The translations under genes and the position numbers were made by a program. The notes under the pieces are model-generated. The model saw only the letters and a list, made by a program, of their open reading frames with translations, was not told the DNA's origin and did not search any database. A stretch of DNA of 11,756 nucleotides from Candidatus Cloacimonadota bacterium (GTDB lineage Bacteria > Cloacimonadota > Cloacimonadia > Cloacimonadales > TCS61): NCBI GenBank assembly GCA_021157645.1, contig JAGGWC010000023.1, positions 1 through 11,756 on the forward strand, written 5' to 3'. Numbering within the stretch: position 1 is the first letter of the stretch; the number at the start of each line of letters is the position of its first letter. Shown here in pieces: positions 1-6,935 of the stretch.

Positions 1-1046
1 AGTTTAAGATACTCAATTATTTGATGCGGTTTTAATGGGAACACATTTCTAACGATTTTGTTCAAGTTGATATCTGTAATCAAACCAGTATTAAATGTAT
101 CAACCATTACAGAAACTGGGTTTGCAATTCCAATAGCGTAGGCAAGCTGTACTTCACATTCCTCAGCAAGCCCTGCCGCAACAATATTCTTTGCAATATA
201 TCTTGCCATATAGGATGCGCTCCTATCAACTTTTGATGGATCTTTTCCACTGAATGCACCACCACCATGACTTCCCTTTCCACCGTATGTATCCACAATA
301 ATCTTCCTACCCGTAAGCCCGGTATCTGCCTGTGGTCCACCCAGAACAAATCTTCCGGTTGGATTCACAAAGAATTTAGTATTCTTATCAATTAATTCTT
401 TAGGAATAACCGGCTTAATCACATTTTCAATTATGCCCTTTTCAATTTGATCATGCCCAATTTCAGGATCGTGTTGTGTTGAGACTACAACAGCATCGAC
501 CCTTGAAGGTTTGTTATCAATATACTCAATAGTTACTTGAGTTTTTCCATCCGGTCGAAGATATGAAAGTGTTTCATCCTTACGAACTTTTGCTAATCTT
601 TGAGCGAGCTTATGTGCAAAAGCTGTGGTCATTGGCATTAATTCAGGCGTTTCATTACTGGCATACCCAAACATCATACCCTGATCTCCGGCACCCTGTT
701 CATGATCTGCATGTCTATCAACTCCAAGCGCAATATCTGAAGATTGTTTATCAATTGTTGTTATCACGGCACAAGTTTGATAATCCATCCCATAATCTGA
801 ATTTGTATATCCGATCTCTTTGATTGTATCACGAATTATTTTGGGAATATCCACGTAACATTCTGTTGTTATTTCTCCGCCAACAAGTGCCATACCTGTG
901 GTAAGAAAGGTTTCGCAGGCAACACGTGCTTCAGGATCACATCTTAATATTGCATCTAATATTGCATCAGATATCTGATCAGCCATTTTATCGGGATGGC
1001 CTTCTGTAACTGATTCAGAAGTGAATAAATGTTTCTCTGTTTTCAT
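1..1046 (-). CDS. metK: S-adenosylmethionine synthetase (partial, 3' end beyond window)
   Basis: MetK joins methionine and ATP to give S-adenosylmethionine, the cytosolic methyl donor, releasing phosphate and pyrophosphate. The frame is open from the ATG at 1046 to the window edge: 348 full codons of a family usually near 380-400, so only the C-terminus is missing. The protein opens with a typical MetK N-terminus carrying EGHPDK (residues 15-20). It then shows the ATP-binding signature GAGDQGMMFGYA (118-129), and the glycine-rich P-loop-like signature GGGAFSGKDPSKVDRS (261-276) with its Lys and Asp residues. The start is supported by AAGGA six bases upstream. Only 13 bp separate it from the ptsI stop, so it is probably the last or a late gene of the same transcript. 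There is no room for a SAM riboswitch of its own. The partner of the EI gene here is unusual, but the identity is secure. Confidence 0.97.
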   Translation of the reverse strand, partial: MKTEKHLFTSESVTEGHPDKMADQISDAILDAILRCDPEARVACETFLTTGMALVGGEITTECYVDIPKIIRDTIKEIGYTNSDYGMDYQTCAVITTIDKQSSDIALGVDRHADHEQGAGDQGMMFGYASNETPELMPMTTAFAHKLAQRLAKVRKDETLSYLRPDGKTQVTIEYIDNKPSRVDAVVVSTQHDPEIGHDQIEKGIIENVIKPVIPKELIDKNTKFFVNPTGRFVLGGPQADTGLTGRKIIVDTYGGKGSHGGGAFSGKDPSKVDRSASYMARYIAKNIVAAGLAEECEVQLAYAIGIANPVSVMVDTFNTGLITDINLNKIVRNVFPLKPHQIIEYLK

Positions 1047-1059
1047 AATATTTCCTTTT

Positions 1060-2757
1060 TTATAATAATTTATCAACATCTGTAGAAGTTTTGCACGAAA
1101 GAATTTTTTCTAATTTTAATTTCATCTTTGCAATATCACAATTAATTATTTCTTTTTTAATTAAAAGTAATCTTCCAGGACTCACACTAAGTTCATCGAC
1201 ACCAAGTGCCAGAAGAAGTTTTACATATTCTTTCTCGGAAGCCATTTCGCCACAAACTGCAACTTTTATCCCATGCTTATGAGCATTATCAACAGTAAGT
1301 TTTATCGATCTGATCACAGAAGGATGAGTTGGTTTATAATAATCCGAAATGGATTGATTATCCCTGTCAACTGCTAAGATATATTGAATTAAATCATTTG
1401 TTCCAATACTTAAAAAATCGCATTCTTCAGCAATTAAATCTGAAGTAATAACAGCAGAAGGAATTTCTATCATTGCACCAAGTTCCATATCTGCATTAAA
1501 AGTAATTCCTGCATTAATTAGTTCTTTACTACAAATCTTAATAATTTCTTTTACTTTTAACAATTCTTCCACACCAGATATCATTGGAAACATTATCTTA
1601 ATATTTCCGTGAATATTTGCCCGTAGAATAGCTTTTATTTGCTGCTTAAAAATTGGAATATTCTGTAACGATATTCTTATACCGCGGCAACCCAAATTAG
1701 GATTTTGCTCATAAGTAATATTTAAAATATTTGAGAGTTTGTCACCACCAACATCTATAGTGCGAATAGTAACAGGATTTGGTTTACATTGCTCTACAAT
1801 ATCTTTATATATTTTATATTGTTCCTCTTCAGTAGGAAGATCTTCACGGTCTATGAACAGAAATTCTGTTCGGAAAAGGCCAATTCCAGTACTATTATAT
1901 TTTAATACCTGATCGATCTCTTGAGGTATTTCTATGTTACTCATCAATTTGATCTTTTTACCATCTTTCGTAATGGATTCTTTATCAATTAAACTAAGAA
2001 GTCCTTTTTGAATATTTTTCTCTTTTTTGCAAATTGCCTCATACTTTTTTAAAACACTTTTTGTAGGAGAAATTATTACATAACCATCGTTCCCATCGAT
2101 TATCAGATCTTCTCCATCTTTAATATTTCCTAATAAACCCATAGTATTTACCAGCATCGGAAGATTCATCGAACGGGCGATAATGCTACTATGCGAATTT
2201 CTACTACCTCGCTCAGTACATAAACCTTGAATATTCTTATCAAATACTGTCGTTACAAAAGAAGGAGAAATATTCTCCATAATCAGAATTGAATTTTCAT
2301 CAACATCTTCTAAAATATCTTTTCTTTCACCTTTAATATGACTTAATAATCTATACGCAACATCTTCAAAATCATTAACTTTGTGGGAAAGATACTTATT
2401 ATTTACATTACTAAAAATATCTATAGCCTCAGTAAAATATGTATTAATAGCCTGTTCTAAACAGTTTTGATCTTCTGAAATTAGTATAGATATTCTTTTA
2501 TTAAACTCAGGATCTTGCAAGATCAATTTATGGGATTCCAAAATATCTCTATTTTCTTTTGAGTATGTATAATCTTGAATAAGTTTATCTAATTCATTAA
2601 TAACAAATTTAACATCTTCTTTAAAACGGGAAAGCTCAAATTTTATTTCACTTTTTAGGATCTTCTTATTCTTTATGTATAGTTCATGCTTATTGATAAT
2701 CTTTGCCTTACCAATGGCAACACCAATTGAGACCGAATTTCCTTTGATTTTTTTCAC
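1060..2757 (-). CDS. ptsI: PTS Enzyme I (PEP-protein phosphotransferase)
   Basis: Enzyme I takes phosphate from PEP and passes it to His15 of HPr, the first step of the PTS, in the cytosol. At 565 aa it is full length (E. coli 575). The phospho-accepting histidine lies in GSRNSHSSIIAR and is residue 189, the same number as in E. coli. The C-terminal PEP-binding barrel has GIGLFRTEF (Arg296), TIRTIDVGGDK (Arg332), CRGIR (Arg358 by alignment), EIPSA (Glu431), GTNDL (Asp455) and VCGEM with the catalytic Cys502. All catalytic residues I can place are present. The motif around His189 is slightly off: the usual GG before the Arg/Lys is GS. The start codon is GTG, five bases after the ptsH stop, with GGGGAAG inside the end of ptsH as a distant ribosome site. 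It is clearly co-translated with ptsH. No EII gene is in the window. Confidence 0.96.
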   Translation of the reverse strand: MKKIKGNSVSIGVAIGKAKIINKHELYIKNKKILKSEIKFELSRFKEDVKFVINELDKLIQDYTYSKENRDILESHKLILQDPEFNKRISILISEDQNCLEQAINTYFTEAIDIFSNVNNKYLSHKVNDFEDVAYRLLSHIKGERKDILEDVDENSILIMENISPSFVTTVFDKNIQGLCTERGSRNSHSSIIARSMNLPMLVNTMGLLGNIKDGEDLIIDGNDGYVIISPTKSVLKKYEAICKKEKNIQKGLLSLIDKESITKDGKKIKLMSNIEIPQEIDQVLKYNSTGIGLFRTEFLFIDREDLPTEEEQYKIYKDIVEQCKPNPVTIRTIDVGGDKLSNILNITYEQNPNLGCRGIRISLQNIPIFKQQIKAILRANIHGNIKIMFPMISGVEELLKVKEIIKICSKELINAGITFNADMELGAMIEIPSAVITSDLIAEECDFLSIGTNDLIQYILAVDRDNQSISDYYKPTHPSVIRSIKLTVDNAHKHGIKVAVCGEMASEKEYVKLLLALGVDELSVSPGRLLLIKKEIINCDIAKMKLKLEKILSCKTSTDVDKLL

Positions 2758-2762
2758 TTTTT

Positions 2763-3029
2763 CTATTCTTCCCCAAATTTGTTTAAGAACATCTCAATAA
2801 TTTCTTGTATCAAAAATTTTTCATCAACTCCATCAGCAACCAATTCAAGTTCTGAGCCAAATTCTGCTGCTAATGTCATTACACCCATAATACTTTTCCC
2901 GTTAATTTCCATATCAGATTTTATAATTCTAAATTCTGACCTGTATTTTGTAGCTGCCTTCACAATCATTGTAGCTGGTCTGGCATGCATTCCAAGTTTA
3001 TTAACAATCCTTATTGTTTTTCTTACCAT
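2763..3029 (-). CDS. ptsH: HPr phosphocarrier protein
   Basis: HPr is the small cytosolic phosphocarrier of the PTS. It receives phosphate on His15 from Enzyme I and can be phosphorylated on Ser46 by HPr kinase. The 88-aa length is standard. His15 sits in GMHARPA and Ser46 in NGKSIMGVM, both at exactly the canonical positions. The Ser46 context reads like Firmicute HPr (KSIMGVM) rather than the proteobacterial NPr/HPr version. The gene lies 20 bp after hprK and 5 bp before ptsI, so kinase, substrate and phosphodonor are encoded together. The ATG is preceded by AGGA about ten bases upstream. Having both phosphosites intact means the protein can serve as a switch as well as a carrier. It could be called NPr by context, but the sequence is HPr-like. 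Confidence 0.96.
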   Translation of the reverse strand: MVRKTIRIVNKLGMHARPATMIVKAATKYRSEFRIIKSDMEINGKSIMGVMTLAAEFGSELELVADGVDEKFLIQEIIEMFLNKFGEE

Positions 3030-3049
3030 ATTATTTAAATCCTATTTAA

Positions 3050-4015
3050 TTACTTTTTTTCTTTAATCTGTTTTTCACGCATCTTTGCTTTCCTTGTAAG
3101 TTCTTCTTGAAGTTTATTGGTATATTCTTTTGCTGCATCGTATCCAAATAATTTAGAAATATGGTTCATTGCAACTACTTCAATTATTACTGCAATGTTT
3201 TTCCCAGGTGAAATTGGAAGATAGATAATTGGAATTTTGTTCCCAAGTATATCTACGGAATGATCGCTTAATCCAATCCTCTCATAATCCATATTATCTT
3301 TCCAAGGCATTAACTCGATCTGAACATCAATCCTTTTCTTCATCCTGACAGCTTGGATTCCAAACATTTTTGCAACATCAATAAGCCCAATACCTCTCAC
3401 TTCCATGAAGTGACCATAGTTGTTAGTTGCACATCCAACGAGAATATCATCTTTTGAAGTTATTTTTACTACATCATCAGTTATCAGACGTTGACCACGT
3501 TCTACAAGTTCCAGTGCACATTCGCTTTTTCCAATCCCGCTTTTACCGGTTAAGAGGATTCCAACACCAAAAACATCCATCAATGTTCCGTGAATCGTTT
3601 TCGATTCAGCAAAAACACTTTGTAAGTATATTCGTAGAGAATTAAAAAGTTTGTCTGTAGATAATCTTGAAGAAAAAATTGGGATCATCATTTCATTAGC
3701 AAGAAATTCAATTTGTTTTGGGACAGACAGTCCTTTAGTTATAATAATAGCAGGAATATCATAAACAAGTGTTTCTTTGATATTATTATAAAGCATTTCT
3801 TCTTCTAAAGATTGTAAATAGCTAATCTCAGTTTCACCAAATATTTGTATCCGGTTATAGTCAAATCTGTCAAAATAGCCTGTTAATGCTAATCCCGGTC
3901 TATTCAAGAATGAAGTTGTAATATTGCCTTGCATTGTGTTAGGATGAGTGATCAAGGAAAGTGAGAGATCTTTTTTCTTTAGTTCATAAAATTCTTTCAC
4001 GCTTATTTTTTTCAT
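3050..4015 (-). CDS. hprK: HPr kinase/phosphorylase
   Basis: HprK phosphorylates Ser46 of HPr with ATP or PPi and removes the phosphate by phosphorolysis, so it reads energy and phosphate state. From the ATG at 4015 the protein is 321 aa, normal for the family. Residues 1-130 form the variable N-terminal domain. The catalytic domain follows: IHG (His142), Walker A GKSGIGKSE (157-165), the Asp pair TDD (180-181), the family signature EVRGIGLIDV (205-214), and the C-terminal PISPGKNIAVIIEVVAMN block (268-285) followed by a charged tail. A TTG at 4051 would extend the frame by 12 residues. It lies in the loop of a hairpin and lacks family similarity, while the ATG at 4015 has AGGA just upstream and gives a typical beginning (MKKISVKEFY). 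The gene sits between hpf and ptsH, where Proteobacteria have ptsN. Confidence 0.95.
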   Translation of the reverse strand: MKKISVKEFYELKKKDLSLSLITHPNTMQGNITTSFLNRPGLALTGYFDRFDYNRIQIFGETEISYLQSLEEEMLYNNIKETLVYDIPAIIITKGLSVPKQIEFLANEMMIPIFSSRLSTDKLFNSLRIYLQSVFAESKTIHGTLMDVFGVGILLTGKSGIGKSECALELVERGQRLITDDVVKITSKDDILVGCATNNYGHFMEVRGIGLIDVAKMFGIQAVRMKKRIDVQIELMPWKDNMDYERIGLSDHSVDILGNKIPIIYLPISPGKNIAVIIEVVAMNHISKLFGYDAAKEYTNKLQEELTRKAKMREKQIKEKK

Positions 4016-4036
4016 ATTTCCTACTTTTAATAGTGA

Positions 4037-4062
4037 ACCCGTTCCCGTCAAGAGGAACGGGT
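4037..4062 (-). promoter_or_regulatory. GC-rich hairpin between hpf and hprK
   Basis: A perfect 9-bp inverted repeat (ACCCGTTCC / GGAACGGGT, arms 4037-4045 and 4054-4062) encloses an 8-base loop. It fills the gap between the hpf stop and the hprK ribosome site and is clearly richer in G and C than its surroundings. No run of U follows on the transcript, so it does not look like a standard intrinsic terminator. A role as an RNA-stability, processing or attenuation element is inferred. A TTG codon in the loop is the alternative, less likely, hprK start. Confidence 0.6.
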
Positions 4063-4076
4063 CATATCTATTAATT

Positions 4077-4601
4077 TTATGCTTCTATCAACTTATAGTG
4101 CTCTTTGTCTTTTTTTACTAATACATTAATTCTATCAGTTTCTATATTTTTAAATACCAAATATATACTATCTGTATTATCAAATTTTTCCAGTGCATTT
4201 TGAACAGTTAAATTCTCTGCTAAAATTCTTTTTATTTTTACTACTTTCTTGCCTTCATTCCTTTCGATAAGGTCTGCATATACAAAATGAAGATTCTCTT
4301 TAAGACTTTTCTTATTATGATCTATCCATTTATCTTTCATTTTTTTTATTTGTTTTTCCATTTTGTCAACAGCATTATCAATTGCCAGGTACATATCTTT
4401 TTCTACAGTTTCACATTTCAAGTTATGTTTTGGTGCATGAACAATCAATTCAACTTTATTTCCATTTTTTTCAAATGAAAGAATGAAATTAGCTGTCATA
4501 ATGTGATCAAAATACCTTTCTAATCTCACACAGGATTCATTAATATGATCTCTGATAGCATTTGTTAGGTCGAAATGACGTGCAGTAATTGTAATTTGCA
4601 T
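4077..4601 (-). CDS. hpf: Ribosome hibernation promoting factor, long form
   Basis: HPF binds idle 70S ribosomes in the decoding region, blocks tRNA and mRNA sites, and drives dimerisation to 100S particles under starvation. The 174-aa protein has the S30AE/YfiA N-terminal domain (about 1-95, MQITITARHF, with conserved stretches ELIVHAPKH and YLAIDNAVDKMEKQIKK). A charged linker (about 96-116) leads to a C-terminal domain (117-174) with KVVKIKRILAENLTVQNAL, YLVFKNIETDRINVLVKK and the LIEA end, typical of the ribosomal S30AE C-terminal dimerisation domain. This makes it a long HPF, as in Firmicutes, rather than the short enterobacterial form (about 95 aa) that follows rpoN in E. coli. A strong ribosome site (AAGGAG, six bases before the ATG) suggests high translation. 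Hairpins lie on both sides of the gene. Confidence 0.94.
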   Translation of the reverse strand: MQITITARHFDLTNAIRDHINESCVRLERYFDHIMTANFILSFEKNGNKVELIVHAPKHNLKCETVEKDMYLAIDNAVDKMEKQIKKMKDKWIDHNKKSLKENLHFVYADLIERNEGKKVVKIKRILAENLTVQNALEKFDNTDSIYLVFKNIETDRINVLVKKDKEHYKLIEA

Positions 4602-4607
4602 AATTAT

Positions 4608-4613
4608 CTCCTT
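4608..4613 (-). promoter_or_regulatory. Strong ribosome binding site of hpf
   Basis: AAGGAG lies six bases before the hpf ATG, the best Shine-Dalgarno match at ideal spacing that I saw in this block. It follows directly after the lipA-hpf hairpin. This fits hpf being made in greater amount than the genes around it (inference). Confidence 0.7.
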
Positions 4614-4621
4614 CTAATATA

Positions 4622-4647
4622 CTGCAGGAATAAAATATATCCTACAG
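4622..4647 (-). promoter_or_regulatory. Hairpin between lipA and hpf
   Basis: On the minus-strand transcript CUGUAGGA (4640-4647) pairs with UCCUGCAG (4622-4629): eight pairs including one G-U wobble, around a 10-base AU-only loop. The lipA UAG stop codon is inside the upstream arm, and the hpf ribosome site follows a few bases after the downstream arm. The wobble means the stem is better on the transcribed strand than on the other. No U-run follows, so termination is unlikely. A stability or processing role is inferred. Confidence 0.5.
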
Positions 4648-5520
4648 CCTTTTGTTTAAGATCTTTTTTGCTCGCTCTGCATGATAAGAACTGCGTACAA
4701 GAGGAGCTGATTCAATAAGTTTAAAACCCATTCTCTCACCTTCCCTTTTGTAAAATGCAAATGTATCTGGATGTATATATTCTGCAACAGGATAATGCTT
4801 TTTAGATGGAGCCATGTATTGCCCAATCGTAACAATATCTACATCCACTTCACGCAATTTTTTCATAAGTGCCAGCACTTCAATTTTTGTTTCTCCAAGA
4901 CCAACCATGAGGCCACTTTTCGTAAGAATCGAACTATCGGCATTTTTAGCTGCTTGAAGAACTCTTAACGACCGTTCAAAATTTGCCATTGGACGGACAA
5001 CATCATAAAGACGCGGAACGGTCTCGACATTATGATTCAATACATCCGGACCGGCTAAAACTATTTTCTTAACCAAATCCAGATCACCATTGAGATCTGA
5101 AATTAACAATTCAATTGCAATTTCAGGATCACAAATTTCTCTTATTTGTTTTATAACTTCAATAAATTGGGATGCACCGCCATCGGGAAGATCGTCACGT
5201 GTTACTGTAGTAACAACAACATATTTTAATCCCAATTCATTTGATATATTTGCTATTGCTTTTGGTTCATTTATATCAGCAGGTTCAAGACTCCTCTTTG
5301 TTTTATCGATAGCACAAAAAGTGCAATTTCTAGTACAGGTTTCTCCTAAAATCATAAAAGTTGCAGTTCCATTTTCAAAGCATTCACCCTGATTTGGACA
5401 TTTTGCACTTTCGCATACAGTATGAAGATTGTATCTCCTCAATATTTTTATCATTTCCCGTGCTTTTCTAGCGCCGAGTTTTTCTGATTTAAGCCATTCA
5501 GGCTTTCTCATTACTTCCAT
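4642..5520 (-). CDS. lipA: Lipoyl synthase (radical SAM)
   Basis: LipA inserts two sulfur atoms at C6 and C8 of octanoyl groups already attached to lipoyl domains, using SAM and two 4Fe-4S clusters. At 292 aa it is near family length. The auxiliary cluster motif C-x4-C-x5-C is at Cys36, 41 and 47 (CESAKCPNQGEC), and the radical-SAM motif C-x3-C-x2-C at Cys62, 66 and 69 (CTRNCTFC). The 15-residue spacing between the clusters equals that of E. coli LipA. The C-terminal RSSYHA (276-281) supplies the serine that ligates the auxiliary cluster. The ATG at 5520 has AGGA four bases upstream; an ATG three codons later is a possible alternative start. The gene lies 17 bp after lpdA, so the two form a lipoate module. 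Its SAM requirement links it to metK at the end of the block. No lipB, lplA or E2 gene is visible. Confidence 0.97.
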   Translation of the reverse strand: MEVMRKPEWLKSEKLGARKAREMIKILRRYNLHTVCESAKCPNQGECFENGTATFMILGETCTRNCTFCAIDKTKRSLEPADINEPKAIANISNELGLKYVVVTTVTRDDLPDGGASQFIEVIKQIREICDPEIAIELLISDLNGDLDLVKKIVLAGPDVLNHNVETVPRLYDVVRPMANFERSLRVLQAAKNADSSILTKSGLMVGLGETKIEVLALMKKLREVDVDIVTIGQYMAPSKKHYPVAEYIHPDTFAFYKREGERMGFKLIESAPLVRSSYHAERAKKILNKRL

Positions 5521-5537
5521 ATCTTCCTAATAATAAC

Positions 5538-6935
5538 TTATATTTTATTTATTGCAAGTTTTTCAAGATCTTCAACAGCTTCCATTACAGATTCAGACAA
5601 AGTTGGATGTGCAAATATAACTTTTTTTACATCATCTATGGTTGCATCTAAACCCAATAATATTCCTGCTTGTGCAATTAGTTCCGTTGCTTGTGGACCA
5701 ATGATGTGAACTCCAATTATCTTGTTGGAATTTTTTAATCCGATTACTTTCACAAAACCAAAAGTTGCTCCCAATCCAAGTGCTTTTCCATTTGCAGAAA
5801 ATGGGAATTTTCCTATAATTACATCTTCAAATTTCTTTTCAGCCTCTTCTTGTGTATAGCCAACAGAAGCTATTTCCGGATTTGTAAATGTGCAAGCTGG
5901 AATCTTTTTATAATCAAGATCAATAATCTCAATATCTACTTTATTAATTTCATTATGAATGATATCCGCTACAATTAGACCTTGTTTACTTGCTGTGTGA
6001 GCCAGCATAAGTTTACCTGTAACATCACCAATTGCAAAAATATTTTCTAAATTTGTTTTCATCATTTTATCAATAATTACAAATCCATTATTCATGGAAA
6101 TATTACTATTAATAAATTCGATATCCATAAAAGGAATTCTACCAACACTCAAAAGAATTTTATCAGTTTCAATTTCTTTTCCGTTTGATAATTTAAGGAG
6201 AATACCGTCTGGAGTTTCCGCATAATTTTCTACTGCCGTTTTAAGATGAAGTTTGATTCCGCTTCGTTTTAAAGCCATCCCCAATCTTTTTGAAATTTCA
6301 ATATCTTCCATATCTATCAGGTTTGGTAAAAATTCCACAATTTCCACTTCCACACCTAATTGATTGTATATTGAAGCAAATTCACATCCGATGACACCAC
6401 CACCAATAACTACCATTTTTTTTGGAAGTTCTTCCATTTTGAGAATATCTCTGGAAGATAGAATAATGTTCCCGTCACATTTCATGAAAGGTAATTCTTT
6501 TGGTTTTGAACCTGTTGCAATAATTATATACTCTGCAAGATATTCATCATGATCAGTAACAATTTTATAAACGGTTTCTGTTTTCTCAATTTTCTTTACT
6601 GTTTCTTTTATTGTTGGGATGTTACGTTTATTAAAAATAAATTCAACACCGGAAACAAGTTTTTCTACAACATCATTTTTTCTTTGCCATACTTTTTTAT
6701 AATTAATTCTGGATCTTTCAATTGATATTCCAAAATTTTCAGATTCTTTGATCTCTGAATAAAGATCGGCAACTTTAACCAGTGACTTTGTAGGAATACA
6801 TCCGTGATTAAGACAAACTCCCCCGAGTCTTTCCTTTTCAAATACAGCAACATCGATTCCATATTGTTGAAGCCGTATAGCAGTTACATATCCACCCGGT
6901 CCTCCACCAATAATTACAACCTTGAATCTATTCAC
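5538..6935 (-). CDS. lpdA: Dihydrolipoamide dehydrogenase (E3)
   Basis: This FAD enzyme reoxidises dihydrolipoyl groups of 2-oxoacid dehydrogenase complexes or the glycine cleavage system and passes electrons to NAD+. The 465-aa length is typical. Seen in order: FAD-binding VVIIGGGPGG (6-15), the redox disulfide in GGVCLNHGCIPTK (Cys41 and Cys46), an NAD-binding VVIGGGVIGCEFAS segment mid-protein, IFAIGDVTG for the second FAD contact, and the active-site base in HPTLSE (His443, Glu448). Four bases between the cysteines and HPTxSE separate E3 from glutathione or mercuric reductases. The start is GTG and shares four bases (GTGA) with the rpoN stop. GAGGAG six bases upstream supports that start and implies translational coupling to sigma-54. 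lipA follows, which fits a lipoate role. Which complex it serves cannot be told here. Confidence 0.95.
   Translation of the reverse strand: MNRFKVVIIGGGPGGYVTAIRLQQYGIDVAVFEKERLGGVCLNHGCIPTKSLVKVADLYSEIKESENFGISIERSRINYKKVWQRKNDVVEKLVSGVEFIFNKRNIPTIKETVKKIEKTETVYKIVTDHDEYLAEYIIIATGSKPKELPFMKCDGNIILSSRDILKMEELPKKMVVIGGGVIGCEFASIYNQLGVEVEIVEFLPNLIDMEDIEISKRLGMALKRSGIKLHLKTAVENYAETPDGILLKLSNGKEIETDKILLSVGRIPFMDIEFINSNISMNNGFVIIDKMMKTNLENIFAIGDVTGKLMLAHTASKQGLIVADIIHNEINKVDIEIIDLDYKKIPACTFTNPEIASVGYTQEEAEKKFEDVIIGKFPFSANGKALGLGATFGFVKVIGLKNSNKIIGVHIIGPQATELIAQAGILLGLDATIDDVKKVIFAHPTLSESVMEAVEDLEKLAINKI

Noticed and set aside
563..823. 86-residue open frame on the plus strand opposite metK
   Set aside because: It lies wholly antisense to well-conserved MetK sequence, has no ribosome site I can see and resembles no family. 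Other open frames opposite or within ptsI, ptsH, hprK, hpf, lipA, lpdA, lptA and lptC were rejected for the same reasons.
945..980. Tandem short repeat of AATATTGCATC in metK
   Set aside because: It encodes the conserved ISDAILDAIL stretch of MetK, so the repeat is explained by the protein.
1047..1059. SAM riboswitch or terminator before metK
   Set aside because: The gap is 13 bp and holds only the ribosome site; no room for either.
4016..4051. Twelve-codon N-terminal extension of hprK from a TTG start at 4051
   Set aside because: The TTG sits in the loop of a hairpin and the added residues have no match to HprK. The ATG at 4015 has AGGA upstream and gives a standard N-terminus.
4030..4051. 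Possible promoter before hprK using TTGACG in the hairpin loop
   Set aside because: No acceptable -10 box lies 16-18 bases downstream; the nearest TATTAA is only 13 bases away.
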